64,000 nt of DNA. Origin: Setophaga petechia. Its lineage: Eukaryota; Chordata; Aves; Passeriformes; Parulidae. A program made the translations under genes and the position numbers. Location of the stretch: the NCBI GenBank assembly GCA_024362935.1, contig JANCRA010000030.1, positions 8,910,096-8,974,095 on the forward strand, in the 5' to 3' direction. The first letter of the stretch is position 1; every line of letters starts with the position of its first letter. Positions 1 through 17,500 of this stretch are shown in pieces. The notes under the pieces were generated by a model. The model ran no database searches. It had not been told where the DNA came from and was given only the letters and a program-made list of their open reading frames with translations.

Positions 1-62
1 TATTAGAAAGGAGGAGGAAAATCTGGAAGCAGTACTTGGGCAAATCAGCAAGCACAAGATGG
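1..62 (+). CDS. CNTRL: CNTRL coding exon (cut by window edge)
   Basis: Reads in frame from base 2 (IRKEEENLEAVLGQ...) and stops one base into a codon before the donor GTATGT at 63. The true acceptor lies outside the window. Confidence 0.82.
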
Positions 63-3000
63 GTATGTCCTGGGATTTACTGGGTTTTGTGCAGGTTGGG
101 AAGGAGCACACAGAGCTCTTTAGTTCTCATCCTAATCCAATAACTGCTCTTTATTTCACCTCCCTAGAACTGAAACATGTGCTGGAAATGCTGGAGCTTG
201 AGAAGAATGAACTGGAAGGTTTGAAACTCCAACATGAGCAGAAGGTCAATGAGCTGGAGAGGACCCAGGTGGCTGTTCTAGAGGTAAGAAATGCTTCTGT
301 GGCTGATGCAGGAACTGGGGCTTCTGTGGTTCTCCTAAGCCTTGGGTAACAGAGTCCTGATACTTTTAAATCAATCAGTTTCTAATCTGATTTCAGCTTA
401 TCATAGAAAAGTCTTAAATCTGCCTAGGCCCTTTAAAATAATGGGATTTTTTGGTGCATGTGAGAGAGAGGGAGCACAGAAGCTCTTCTGGGGCTGTACC
501 ATGAGGGATGCTGCTTTTAGGAATTCAGAGTCTTTTTATCTGGATCCTGTCACTTCCAAACAATGAGTGTGGAAGGAGTTTAACTCAGCTGGGGGATCTC
601 TGGCATTAAACAGGTCCCCAAGGACTTGGAACCATTTTATTGTCACCTTCCTCCACTGAATGCACCCAAATCACTCTGGCTGCAGCCAAGGATGTCAGTA
701 CTTGTTCTGCTTCTGGACCACAGAGCTGTGGTGCTCACTGTGCCTGTTTCCCCAGGAGAAGCTGAAGCTGGAGAATGCTCAGAGGCTGCTGCAGTGCCAG
801 CAGGGGGAGGTGGATTGGCAGGAGCAGCTCCTCAGGAGGGACCAGGAGGAGAAGGAGCAGCTGGGCTCCCACCTGAGAGCTCTGCAGAGCAGCATCGAGG
901 CTCTGAGCAGGGAGAAGGAGAGGCTGGAGGAGGACTCCAGGAGTTTGGAGAAGAGGTTGTCACAAACCAAAAGGTGGGGGAGTTTCTGCAGAGATCAGAA
1001 GGGATGGGGAAGTGTATGAATGTTTGTTTGTTGTCATTAAAAATACAGCTCTAACTCTGAGGTGCCCAGTGATACAGAGCAGGCATTTCCTTATGTTCTG
1101 TGGAGCTTTTGCTTCAAGCCTCTCTACAGCAGATTTAAAAAATATTCAGCAATGGAGCTGATGAATCAGCAGCATTTTTATATCCTGGCAATGCCATGGG
1201 AAATGTTACAAAAAGTAAAGTGTTGCATCTTGGAACAGGACATTTGTCTTGCTCTGACTGCTCAAGGGTTTTACTGACATTTTTTAAGTCCTCACCAAGG
1301 ATTTCCAGCTAACCAAGAATGTGATTCACATTTTATAGAGACTTAACTGCTGCTGAAGACAGCAGCAGAACTGCACTGTCCAACATGGAAAAAGTGGAAT
1401 TGGATGTTAAGAACCTGCAGCAGGAGGTGGAGCTACTGAACAAGCAGAAGAAATCACTGAATGCAGAGATTGTTGCTGTCCAGGAGGATCTTCAAGGTAA
1501 AGATCAATTTTTGGGTTTAAGGAGTGATACACTTGAAGAGAATTCCGTTTAAAGACACACTTTAGCTGAACTGTGTGAGATTAAACATTCAGCATCCTCA
1601 CATGTCCATAGGCAGAAAGTTTAACATGTTGAAAAGATGGACATTTCATAAACTGTGTTTGTCTTATTCACTCTGCTCATGAAAAGAGAGAATTCCTGTG
1701 TATTGGCATTTCAAACTGCTGATTGAAAATTCTTGTCACCAAATACTTTCCTAGGGAAAAAGGAAGAACTGGAAGCACTGAAAGCAGAACTGAATGACAC
1801 GAGGCAGCAGCTGCACCTTGTGGAACAGGTTGGTGTTAGTGAAACCCATCCTTATGGTCTCTCTGGGAGTCTCTTGTGGTTCCTGACCCGTTCATGAGGG
1901 CAGAGCTCAACACCAGAGCCCTGCAGAGCTGAGAGCAGGGATTGCTTTATTGCCTTCTTCTTGCTGAGTGTGGAATGGCTTTATTGCTTCTTAGGGAGAA
2001 GATAATTTAAAAACAACCAACCAAGCAGCACCTCCTGTCTTTTTATCTGGTGGCTCCTTCTGATTCACCCTGTGGCTGGTTTGAGTGAGGGGCCCTGAGT
2101 GTGCCAGTGGCCAGCTCTGTTCTCCCAAACCCAAACCTTTGGGTTCCTATTCCCAGCTCCTCCTGCCATGTGCTTCTTGTTTTCCATTGCAGGACTTGGA
2201 AAAGAACTCCAGGCAGCAGGAGGAGCTGCTCAGGGAGCAGGCAGCCCTGAAGGAAGAGATCCAAGAGTATTTAAGGAAACATAAGGAATGCCAGGAGAGG
2301 CACAAGAAGAGGCAGAGCCAACTGCAGCAGCTCCAGAAAAAGATTGAGGAGAAGGAAACAGAACTCGCCCAACAGGAAGCGGTAATGAGCGCCCTGAGTT
2401 GCCTCACTTCCTCCTGACCTTAAAAATAATTCAAAAAGTTTGAAGAGTGAGTTTACAAATTATCACAAAAGCACAGATTGGTTTGGCCAAATTAGCTCAG
2501 GTTGGGTGAGGAGTTTCAGCAAAGTGTGACCCAAAAGAAAAACTGAGGGAGCTGTTCTGAAAATGAGAGAGGCAAGAAAAATTGACAAAGAGTTTTTGTC
2601 AGTAGGCACTGTTAGACTGCAGTTCTTTCCAGTTTATGCTGGTTTTACTTCTCTCATGTCTCTTAGTGATGGTTTTTGTTCTCCCTGAGCTGGTGCTGGT
2701 TCAAGCTCACAGTGTGGGGGTTTCTGGCAGGTTCTTCATCGCCTCAAGCAAAACTCAGAGCGTGAAGGGAAGAAACTGGAAGAATGTGCAGCTAAAGTGA
2801 GGGATCAGAAAATCCTGCTGGAAAAGGAGCTAACAGATCAGCACAAGAAACTGGAGCAGGCAATGGCCAAAGTCAGGCTGGCAGAGAAGAACCTTGGGAA
2901 GCTGGAAAAGGAGGAGTCCCGGTGTGCAGCTCTTGAAGAAGCCATCAGAAAAAGCAGTAAGAGTCATTGCACAAATGAACTGCCACCTTCTCTGGGGGCT

Positions 3001-5811
3001 GAGGATAATGGTACAACAAATATTTTTGTTCATCTTGTTTGGGTTCTTGATGTTTGGAAAATATCTGCTGTGTATGAAGTGGGCCAAGATAAGTTTTGCT
3101 AATCGGGATTATTTTTTAAAATGTTCTTTACAGAACATCAGCTCTCAGAAAAAGAATTACAGTTGCAACAGAAAGACAAAGAAATACAGTGTCTTCAGAA
3201 AGAACTGGAGGTCTCCAAGTCTGAGCTAAAGCAACTTCAAGGTCAGATAGTGTCAGAGAGGAGAGAAGCAGAAAAACAAATCTTGAATCTGAAAGAAATA
3301 CAGAAAATGCAAAGGATGGAGCTGGAAAGCAAACTGCAAGTAAGTCCTTGCTGAGTGGGGAAAGTTTGGGGGTTTGGGTTATTTTAAACAGCAGAATGAT
3401 GGAACACCCATTTTGTCATTGGGGGAACAAAGTAATGCAACAACTTCCTGAGCAGACTTGAGGCAACCCCCTGTGGCATTCCCAGGGCTGCACAGCACCT
3501 GAGTCCCTCCTGTTTCTGCCTCACAGGAGTCAGGGGTCTCTGAGCTCATGTTCTGTAGTGGGTGCTGCAGTAAAAGGCATCTCCCTGCACTTTCCTGGAG
3601 CAGGAGCAGGGAGGTGGCAGCTTGCAGAGTGCCAGGGCTGAGTTCATCCCCCACAGTCAGGGGGGACTGCAGCCACCCCAGAGCCAGGTACAGCTGGGGG
3701 CCACATCCAGGGGGGCCGAGGGTTCATGGCTTCAGCCAAGCTCATTTTGTATTGGTTTTGAATCTTCCTCCTCTATTCACGATTGAAAATACACCCAGAG
3801 TTGTCATTTATGCAAATCACTAAATGTTAGCAATGTTCAGAGCTACTCAGCAGGCATTTAACAACTTACCAGTGCCAGCTTGGGCCAGCTTTTTCTTCTT
3901 TAGATACTCACTTTAAATTAAAAAGTGCTTCACCTTATCTGACTCCTTCTAGTCCTTCAATTGTTGTGAAGCCCTTTAAAAACAGAGAAGAATGTTGTTG
4001 GCATTGGAAAGCTTTTGGGAAGGCCCTGCAAGGTCAGAGTGTGAGGCAGGGTTAGGGTAAGGAGTGGTGTTTGTAACCCAACTGTTCTGTGCTGCAGGTG
4101 AAAACCCAAGACCTGGAAGAGAGACAAAGGGAAATGGAGAGTGCAGCAACCTTGCTTAACCTGGAGGTTGAAAATGAGATTAGGACAGGGTTTAAATCTT
4201 CACGCTCATCTTCTCCAGACCCCTTGGAAGATTTGGAAACATCATTGGAAGGAAAGGGGAGCCTGCAGTGTGAGTCTGATAACTCAGAGACTGCTCCCTT
4301 CACTGCTGCTGACAGACAGCTGCTCTCCTTGGAAGAAAAGTTCAACATCTCCAGATTTTTCTTACTGGTAAAATGCTTTGGACGAGTAGCTGCTCCTGGT
4401 GCTGTGTGGGTCCCTCTGGCTGATTGTGCTGTTTTTTCCCCAAGGATGAGCAGTGGCGGGGAGAGGCTCGCCGGGAGAAGCTGCAGCAGCACGAGGACAG
4501 GCTCAAGGTGCCACATCTGTGCCCCTCACATCCCTTGGGCCCCTTCCAAACATGATCTGAACAACCTGGGGGAGTGGGGATCCTCCTCCAGCTCAGGCAA
4601 ATCCACTCTGTAATGACCAGAGAGAGGAGCCTTGGGTGGGAACAGTAAAAGCCTGGCTGTACCAAGTGATTTTAATTGACACTTAATTGGATGTTGGAGT
4701 ATCCCAACAAGATTCTGTCATTTATATCATCCTGTGTTATATCAGCAACATGACAGAGGAGCTCAGCACCACCCTGATCACCTTAAGGTCCAGGCTCAGG
4801 TGGAACACAGCCATCAAAATGGAGCTCATTTAAAAATAACTCCCAAACCCACTGCCCCTGCTTGTGGTGTGAGACTCAACCTTCCAGCCTTTAGGGCTGA
4901 CTTTATGCGGGTGTTGTCAATGTGTTTTGTGCCCATCCCAGTGTGCCCATCCTGTGTGACCCTGTGTGCCCAGCCCTGTGTGCCCATCCCATGTGACCGT
5001 GCCGTGTGCTCATCCTGTGTGACCTTGATGTGCCCATCCTGTGTGACCGTGCCGTGTGACCCTGTTGTGCCCATCCCGTGTACCCATCCTGTGTGAACCT
5101 GGTGTGCCCATCCCATGTGCCCTGCCCCGTGTACCCATCCCCGTGTGACCCTCCCATGTGACCCTGGTGTGCCCATCCCTGTGTGCCCATCCCTGTGTGC
5201 CCATCCTGTTGTACCCATCCCGTGTACCCCTGTTGTGCCCATCCCCGTGTGCCCATCCCCGTGTGCCCCTGCCATGTGCCCATCCCGTGTGCCCCTGCCG
5301 TGTGCCCCTCCCGTGTGCCAATCCCGTGTGCCCCTCCCATGTGCCCCTGCCGTGTGTTGCAGGCGCAGCTGCGGCGCTGCATGGCCAAGCAGGCGGAGGT
5401 GCTGCTGCAGGGGAAGCGGCAGACGGCCGGGAGCCTGCACAGCCTCCAGCGCCAGCTGCAGGTGCTGGATGAGCTGGTGAACAGCGCTGCCTCCGACTCC
5501 TCCTTCCTGGCCAGCAGCCCCAGCCTGGGATCCCTTCACAGCGTGACAAAAGCTCAGGTAACGTTCTGCTGGGACCAGGATTCTCCTCTGGGGGGTTCAA
5601 TGGTTCTCGTCTCACTGGGAGGTGGTACAGCCATGTGCTGCCTCTCTGAAGGTGGTGATCTCCCCCTACCCCTGCCCTGGCAGTAGCTGATGCCTTTGGA
5701 AAGGCTGAGCTTTCCTCACAGTGCTTTGGGGTTTTCCAGATCCCCAGCAGCCCGGGAAGCGCGTTGGGATCGCCAGTGCTGCGCTCCAGCTCCCAGGGGA
5801 TCTCTCGGTGA
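1..5811 (+). CDS. CNTRL: Centriolin (CNTRL), C-terminal part, 12 coding exons, 5' end outside window
   Basis: Centriolin is a large coiled-coil protein of the maternal centriole and midbody, needed for late cytokinesis. Only its C-terminal 615 codons are here; the human protein is about 2,300 residues. Exons: 1-62, 168-283, 756-973, 1339-1496, 1755-1828, 2193-2381, 2731-2956, 3134-3339, 4098-4367, 4445-4507, 5363-5557 and 5740-5811. Every junction is GT-AG and phases agree. Fragment residues 1 to about 430 are nearly continuous heptad coiled coil rich in Glu, Lys, Gln and Leu. A Ser/Asp/Pro linker (about 440-490), a second short coiled coil (about 507-570) and a Ser-rich tail follow. The family call rests on coiled-coil character plus position beside RAB14 and GSN, as in human 9q33.2. 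Any other long coiled-coil protein is unlikely in this syntenic slot. Confidence 0.88.
168..283 (+). CDS. CNTRL: CNTRL coding exon
   Basis: Acceptor CTCCCTAG, donor GTAAGA. The first two bases complete a Glu codon. Heptad pattern ELKHVLEMLELEKNELEGL. Confidence 0.87.
756..973 (+). CDS. CNTRL: CNTRL coding exon
   Basis: Acceptor TTTCCCCAG. Encodes a 72-residue charged helix (EKLKLENAQRLLQCQQ...) and ends two bases into an Arg codon at donor GTGGGG. Confidence 0.87.
1339..1496 (+). CDS. CNTRL: CNTRL coding exon
   Basis: Acceptor TTTTATAG. Choosing the next AG, 2 bp later, would give an immediate stop, which fixes this boundary. Donor GTAAAG. Confidence 0.86.
1755..1828 (+). CDS. CNTRL: CNTRL coding exon
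   Basis: Short 74-bp exon, acceptor TTTCCTAG and donor GTTGGT (weak at +3). Encodes GKKEELEALKAELNDTRQQL and a few more residues, ending in phase 0. Confidence 0.85.
2193..2381 (+). CDS. CNTRL: CNTRL coding exon
   Basis: Exactly 63 codons, so it could be skipped without a frame change. Gln/Glu-rich coiled coil (LQQLQKKIEEKETELAQQEA). Confidence 0.87.
2731..2956 (+). CDS. CNTRL: CNTRL coding exon
   Basis: Acceptor TTCTGGCAG, donor GTAAGA. Encodes VLHRLKQNSEREGKKLEECA and continues as coiled coil for 75 codons plus one base. Confidence 0.87.
3134..3339 (+). CDS. CNTRL: CNTRL coding exon
   Basis: Acceptor CTTTACAG, donor GTAAGT. Encodes HQLSEKELQLQQKDKEIQCL and further heptads to fragment residue 416. 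Confidence 0.87.
4098..4367 (+). CDS. CNTRL: CNTRL coding exon
   Basis: 90 codons. The coiled coil ends here and a Ser/Pro/Asp segment (SSRSSSPDPLEDLE) begins. Donor GTAAAA is weak, but the downstream exon joins in phase. Confidence 0.84.
4445..4507 (+). CDS. CNTRL: CNTRL coding exon
   Basis: 21-codon exon encoding DEQWRGEARREKLQQHEDRL plus a Lys, the start of the second short coiled coil. Acceptor CCCCAAG, donor GTGCCA (weak). Confidence 0.8.
4918..5358. repeat. Degenerate minisatellite in the last but one CNTRL intron
   Basis: About 440 bp built from variants of CCCATCCCGTGTGCCC and CCTGCCGTGTGACC blocks (about 10-15 bp). Its low complexity creates long periodic open frames on both strands (His-Thr-Gly-Met-Gly type on the minus strand) that are not genes. 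Confidence 0.9.
5363..5557 (+). CDS. CNTRL: CNTRL coding exon
   Basis: Acceptor TTGCAG sits within a few bases of the end of an intronic minisatellite. Encodes AQLRRCMAKQAEVLLQGKRQ and then a Ser-rich stretch. Donor GTAACG. Confidence 0.87.
5740..5811 (+). CDS. CNTRL: CNTRL terminal coding exon
   Basis: Acceptor GTTTTCCAG. Encodes 23 Ser/Gly/Pro-rich residues ending SSSQGISR, then TGA at 5809-5811. Confidence 0.87.
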   Translation: MPSSPGSALGSPVLRSSSQGISR

Positions 5812-6580
5812 AGGCCAGAGGTGAGGTGTGGCTTCAGGCCAGTTCCAACCTGCCAGAGCACGAGTGGCTGGAAGGCTGAGGGGCCGTGGGGCTGCTGTGG
5901 CTTCACAGCCCACACTGTCCCTTCCCAGTGACAGCATTCCTGGGGCTGGTGTCGGTTCTGCTTTAGGTTTGTGTGTTGTGCAGAAGAGTCTGGGTGAGAG
6001 CTGCTGGGAGCTCTCCTGGGACATGAAGTTACTGCTGCATAAATTGTTGCCATCCCTGGTCTTTCAGGAACTTTCCTGGTTCAACTGTTCAGCCCCGTGG
6101 CTGAATCTCGGGGACAGCTGGTTCCACCCCAGCCTGGTACAAAAATGTTCTTTTGTAACGGTTTAAGGTACAAAGGTTACTTGAAAAGTGGCTTCACTTT
6201 AAAAGCAAAGCCCAAAGCACATCCACAGCTTGGACAGGGGCCCTCAGGTGCCATCTCTGAAGAATTCTCCTACCTCACTGGGTGAGCCTTGTCTGAAAAG
6301 GCCTTTGCCACCACTCACAAGCAGCTGCTGTAAGGCCTCTACTGTGAAGGTTTTGTACAATTGACAACAGGTTTTTATATAAAAGTTGTTTTTTAAAAAA
6401 AATTTGAATGTGTATTTAAACACGTCCAAACCAACCTCCTATTTAAATGTCCAGCTAGTGGCCAGTTCCCACTTTAAGGAAACCTTGTTACAAGGTCTGA
6501 TCTGTTGCCAAATGCACGGAGGTTTAAAATACAATTATTTTGGATACTTGCCTAAAATAAACTTTTGTGATTGATGCGTT
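5812..6580 (+). other. CNTRL: CNTRL 3' UTR
   Basis: Runs from the TGA to just past the first AATAAA. The exact cleavage point is inferred as 15-25 bases beyond the signal. Confidence 0.65.
6556..6561 (+). terminator. CNTRL: Poly(A) signal of CNTRL
   Basis: Canonical AATAAA on the plus strand, about 745 bp after the stop codon and followed by a GT-rich stretch. Confidence 0.65.
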
Positions 6581-6589
6581 TATCTGGGG

Positions 6590-7220
6590 GTGGTTGCAGA
6601 TTCTTTTCCTTAAAGCTGTTCTCCAGGACACTGACACTGGCACAGGCCTGGACAGTGACAATGCTCCAAGTGCTGGGGCTCCTCTTTGCAGGAACGTGTC
6701 CAACATTGGCATCTCTGTCCTTGTCCCTCTTCCTGGCTGCTGGGTGAGCACCTCTGCCTCTCCCCAGGCTTGGCTGAATCACTTGTCTGAACCAGGAGGA
6801 TACAGACAATGGCTTCTTAACAAAATTACAATCAACTTACTCCCTGCTTAGAGAGGAAAAGCCACTTTATAAATCCCTCAGGCAGCAGGACGAGGCCCAG
6901 GCCAACACAGGCCAGTGGCTGTGCAGGGATTGTCCCAGCCCTCCCCACCCTTTCCCAGGGATGGACTTTGGCGTCACTCTCAGTCTTGCCCTTTCTCATC
7001 CTCTTTAAAGATAACATTTTCTATGCAGCCATTGTCAGAGTTCACTGGGAACAAACACACCCAGCCCTGCTTCCTTCGAGAGCAGCTCTGGAAGCCACTG
7101 GCAGATTCCTCTGGGAAAGGCCCAGGGTGAAGGCTGAGCACAAATCCCAGCACTCCAAAGAGCTCTCTCCCCTCAGGTCCCACCCTCAGCACAGAGGTCC
7201 AGAGCAAGTAACACACAGCA
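6590..7220. other. Intergenic spacer between CNTRL and RAB14 3' ends
   Basis: The two genes converge here. No exon, repeat or RNA gene recognised. Confidence 0.6.
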
Positions 7221-7225
7221 GGGAG

Positions 7226-8995
7226 GTTTATCTAGATACAGGTACTTTATTTACAAATATTTAGATTAATAGCATTGTTACATCAAATGAGGAGTACAGC
7301 AGTCCAAACAGATCCTTTCTGTGACAGAAACAATGAGACCTACTGTAACTTAGTCTGGGAGTACAGGTATTGCACCTCAACAAGCTGTAGTCATTACAAC
7401 ACTGACTTCACATCAGCAGCAGGTCGTGGTCCCTGGGCAAACCCTGGTGCAGCCTCGGGTTAAGCAGGATGCAGGAGCTGGAGATCTTGAACATACCCAT
7501 CTACTGAGGAACAGGAGTTAAAAAAGGACTAACCAGACAAACAAAGGGACAGCACACGAGTTACCCAAATCCTATTGTCTGCACATTCCAGTTTTGGCTT
7601 TTATTTAACATTGACTGTACAATACTCTGGTACCACTGGTTACTTACAAGTCTGAACATTGTAGAGTTTTAGTGTCTAGAGAGGGATTTTCAGACTACTT
7701 TGTATTTGAAACGCTGCAGTAAGCCTGAAGTGGGACACTGGATTGTGGTTAAGCACCTACCCCCTTCCATTTTAAAACCTTGTGATGTTTTCCAAGTGAA
7801 GCTGCACAAGAAGCCACAGTAAAACCCCACGTGAGTGCAGCAACACCCCCCAGGCAGGGTCACCATGTGACACCCCCTCACACACAGGCCAGGCTGTGGC
7901 ACCCCAGGAAGGATGTACTTGAAAGCTTGAAGCAAAACCCTTAAAAAAAAACCCTCACACAGCACTGTTAAAAAATACAAGAGTAGTTAAAAATCCCTAG
8001 AGAGCACACGTTGTTCCAACTGTCCAGTTCAGCCTCTGCCCAGTCCCAAAGTTACAGGTACAAAAGCGGGAGGTGTGCGAGAGCCCGGCCACGGCTGAAG
8101 CCCGAGAATGCCAAAGAGAAGCAGGCAGAGAGCACTGCTGAGTGCAGAGGGGAGCATTGCACAGTGCAGAATGACAGCCACACCCCACTAGTGTTAATGT
8201 CTGTGTCCCCAGCACCGTGGGGACCCTGCAAGTGACACCCAGCAGCTGCAGCCCCAGCTGGGCTGTGCTGCCACGGGGGCGCAGAGAGCTCAGACTGTAC
8301 AAACGGGGGGTTCTTACACACTGCTCTAATGCCAGGCATCATTTTCTTCATTAAAATCATATACACAGGATGTATTTAACTGTTAGCTCAGTTCCTTCAA
8401 ATTTTATACATATTTACGTTCTGTTAACAAAGGTAAAGGATAAAAGTGGCAAAAGAATGACGTAAAGCTATTGAGCACAAGAATGAACAGATCGCTTCCC
8501 TGCGCCACCCCGACCCCAGCACATCCCACAGGGAATTCTTCCAACAAAAGCACATCATTACAGAGCCCCTCGCTACCATCAGAAGTCATTTCACAGCAAA
8601 AACTTATCCTTTACTACTGACAGCTCGAACAGTTAGAGGTGGGGAAGAAAGGCCAAAGAACCATAAAATAAACCATACAAGACAAAGCCCTGCAAAAGTG
8701 TAAAATCAGGAGTCCAGCATCAGTGCTCAGTTTAAATTATGTATCGGTGACACTATCACAAGGACAATCAAGGAAAAAAAAACTTCTAGATTTACCATGC
8801 AGGAGAGGTTTTATTACTCTACTTGCCTTTGATAACCTGATTACATCTAAAGTTGTTTAGCAGTTTAGTACTGTGTTAAACTTGTCTCAGAGTTTTAATT
8901 AAACCCAGTAAGATGTACAGAAGATGGGGAAGCGGTCAAAAGCACCACTCCCTAGAGCCAGAGGTGAGGGGTCAGGAGGAGCCACGGAGGGGTCA
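7226..8995 (-). other. RAB14: RAB14 3' UTR
   Basis: About 1.77 kb from the stop codon to the AATAAA on the minus strand. No open frame or repeat stands out. Confidence 0.7.
7246..7251 (-). terminator. RAB14: Poly(A) signal of RAB14
   Basis: TTTATT on the plus strand, i.e. AATAAA in gene orientation. It is the last good signal before the CNTRL end. Confidence 0.6.
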
Positions 8996-14583
<5,588 letters not shown>

Positions 14584-14590
14584 TGTGGCA

Positions 14591-17500
14591 CTAAAATAAA
14601 AAAGAGAACATGTCAGAAGTGATACTTGGTCTCTCAAGGCGACCCAAATAATCCAGTTTAGTTCATACAAACAAAAATCCCTTCCTCTTCCTCTCTCTCC
14701 CAACCACCCTTTCATTCACAGTTCAAATCTGTGCAGCTCCCCAGTGTCACTGAATTAATGAAAGTTCCCACAGTTTGCTCTGAGCCCCTGTCAGCAAGGC
14801 CTCCAAGCACAAACACAGATGATCAATTTTATCCAGAAGGACTGAAAGCTGTTGAAAAGCTCAGTCCCTCCTTGCCCTGCACAGTCACTGCCAGACCAGC
14901 ACTCACCCACCAAGGAGCTGAGGGATCAACCCAAAGTAAAATCTGACTCCAGCACAAAACCTGGAGAGATTTAACAAAACCAGCAACTTGGAACTATTAC
15001 CTCACACTTCTGAGACTTGCAACAGAACAAAGGAAGCAGGGCAGCTTGCAGCTAACAGCTAAGATTGAAAAGAATGCTGTAGTAGCCTTAACTGGGGCCT
15101 GGGGTGCTGCCTGGCCATGTCAGAAAAGTGCTGTAAGCCACAAATCAGATGTTCAGGAAGTTGGTTAACATCTCTGTGGCTTTGTCAGCACAGCAGTGCT
15201 ACAGCCAGGCTGCTGAGCAGTTTCTCTTTTTTAAAGGCAGTTAAAATACTTCTAACATTCCAGAATTTTCCTAAATGTCGAGGGAATCAGAACTGGCTTT
15301 GGCTGTTTAAATCTGCAAGGAGTAAAAGCTGACTTGCTAACTAACACATCAGTCAGCCAGGATTGCACATCTGTAAGGGCCAGATGTTGCCAGGTAACAT
15401 TAAAGATGGGAAATGCCTGCTTTGGTGCCAGGCTTTAAGTTAAACTGGATCCACTGCTCAGTTAAGCAAGTGGAAAATTTCTAGCAGGAATTCAGCACTT
15501 CCCTTGCTGCTCCTGCAGGGCAGACAGCCAGCCATTACAAACACATGGTGCTCCTTACAAGGAACACTGCTGGAGCCTAGAAAGATTTTCATTAGGTCAT
15601 GTGTCATTCACATGACAAATGAAACCAATACTGGAAAGAAATACAGAGGAAAGCTTCCAGGCCTGGGACTTTCTCAAAAGCAAACCACAGTTCCCTGCAC
15701 CACCATTAATCCCCCTCAGTGAACTGCAGTTCTAAGAAAGATGAACAAATCTCATTCCCAGCACAGAGCCAGCAGCCTCTGCTTCCCAGCACTGAGGTTT
15801 GAGGCAAACATGCTTATCTAGAGCTGGGAGGGGAACAAGCCCCAGAGCAGCTCAGAGGGTTTGCTGAGTGCCAGGCAGTGCACCTCGTGTCCCCTCCACG
15901 CCTGCCTCAGGACATGGAAACACTCCTGGGTCCTTCTGTCCCAGGCAGAACACAGAGCACCTCTGCTAAATCCAACAGAGACACACACTGTTCTACTGAA
16001 CCAGGTTTATTCCAAGATAGGAAATAAACTGACAATTTTGGACACTAATTCAGCAAGCGAGCCAGCAGCTTTATTGCTTTATTTCCTAGAAGATTCCAGA
16101 ATTACAGTACCAGCTTCAACACGTGAATGGTTATTTTCAACAGCAGTAAATAAAGACAAGTCACTGCTCCATATTGAGTTCCAAAGGAATGTGTCACTGT
16201 GGAAACATCCAGTCCTTCAAGTTTCCTGAACATCTTCACACATTATGTTCCTTTTCTTCTCCAGCATGTCCCAGCACAGTAAACTGGGCACACAAAGCCC
16301 ACGTTCCTGCAGGACCTGGGCAGGAGCACCACGCTCACAGCTCAGCTCCAGGCCCACACTGGGGCTCCTTGAGGTAACTGGAAGTACAAAAGAAAGCTTG
16401 AACAAACTGATTTAGACATGCAAGTACTTCAGGAGGAGAGCAGAACTGCCCTGCTTTCCACAAAAACCAGCTGGGTGTTACAGCCACAGGACACCAAGAG
16501 CACCACTGTGCACCAAAGCTCTCCTGTGCATTCTGAGGGTGGAAATATCCAGTGACTGATGCTGTTAACAACCCCAACCAACCAACAGCACCATGAACTC
16601 CCAGACAGGGAACCAAGCACTGTGTGGCCATGAAATCTGCAGGAGCCTGCGAGCCCTCTCCTCTTCCCAAGAGCAGGAGGCCAAGGAGCACCAAGCACTC
16701 CAAACACAGGGGAGTTTCACGTTTCTGAGCACATGACTGCAGGATATCACTGTGTGGTAAACAATGTTGAACTGCTCTGCTGTTCCAGCCAGGAGGGAAA
16801 TGCATCCTGCAATCCAAGTCTGGAAAGTGAGGAGGGCTTTTTTTTACAGCATGGACAAACTGGGAACTCTGTGCAGTCTCTGTCATAAACTGAATTTGAA
16901 GTGAGTCTCACCTAGATCTGCATTGCTAAATATACAGCTCTGTTTGTCAGGCTGTTTCTGCTTGCTGAGATATGATCACTTTCATTATGCCCTCTAAGTA
17001 ACAAAGTATTAACTATAATATTTCAATACAAAAAACTACTGGTATTACATTTATTCCAAGGGTCACATTACAGAAAAGATTCTGAAATACTCCAAACCAT
17101 TAGTAAAGGTCAGGAATATTTTCTGGAGAAGAGATGATTCCTTTAAATAAAAAATCAAGTAAAAACCCAAGCAATACTAAAACAACCAAATAACAAACTT
17201 TTAAACACTCAAATTCCAATAAGGATTAGCAGGAATTCAAACTGTACTCAGATCTTGGAATAGAAGTGATATTCCACAAGGACTCTGTGCTGAAGGAGAA
17301 AACAAAAGCTGCAACCAACTAAACACAGAAACCCTGCTGAGAATTCAGCCTTGGAAAACTGACCACCTCAGCATTTAGTGCAGACGAAAGAAGGAAGTCC
17401 AGACAAGAACAGGGCACAAGAGGGGTCAGTGAATTCTGAACTATCATGTCAATGCAAGGGGCTGGTGCCTTGCTAGGCATCACCCATCTGCAGGAACTGG

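Noticed and set aside
4826..6053. Long minus-strand open frames with HTGMGTRGWAH-type repeats
   Set aside because: Translation of the CNTRL intronic minisatellite; periodicity follows the DNA repeat and crosses real CNTRL exons on the other strand.
16217..16886. Minus-strand open frames and several TTTATT motifs that might mark an alternative RAB14 or antisense 3' exon
   Set aside because: No coherent exon boundary or recognisable peptide; signals are common in AT-rich intron DNA.
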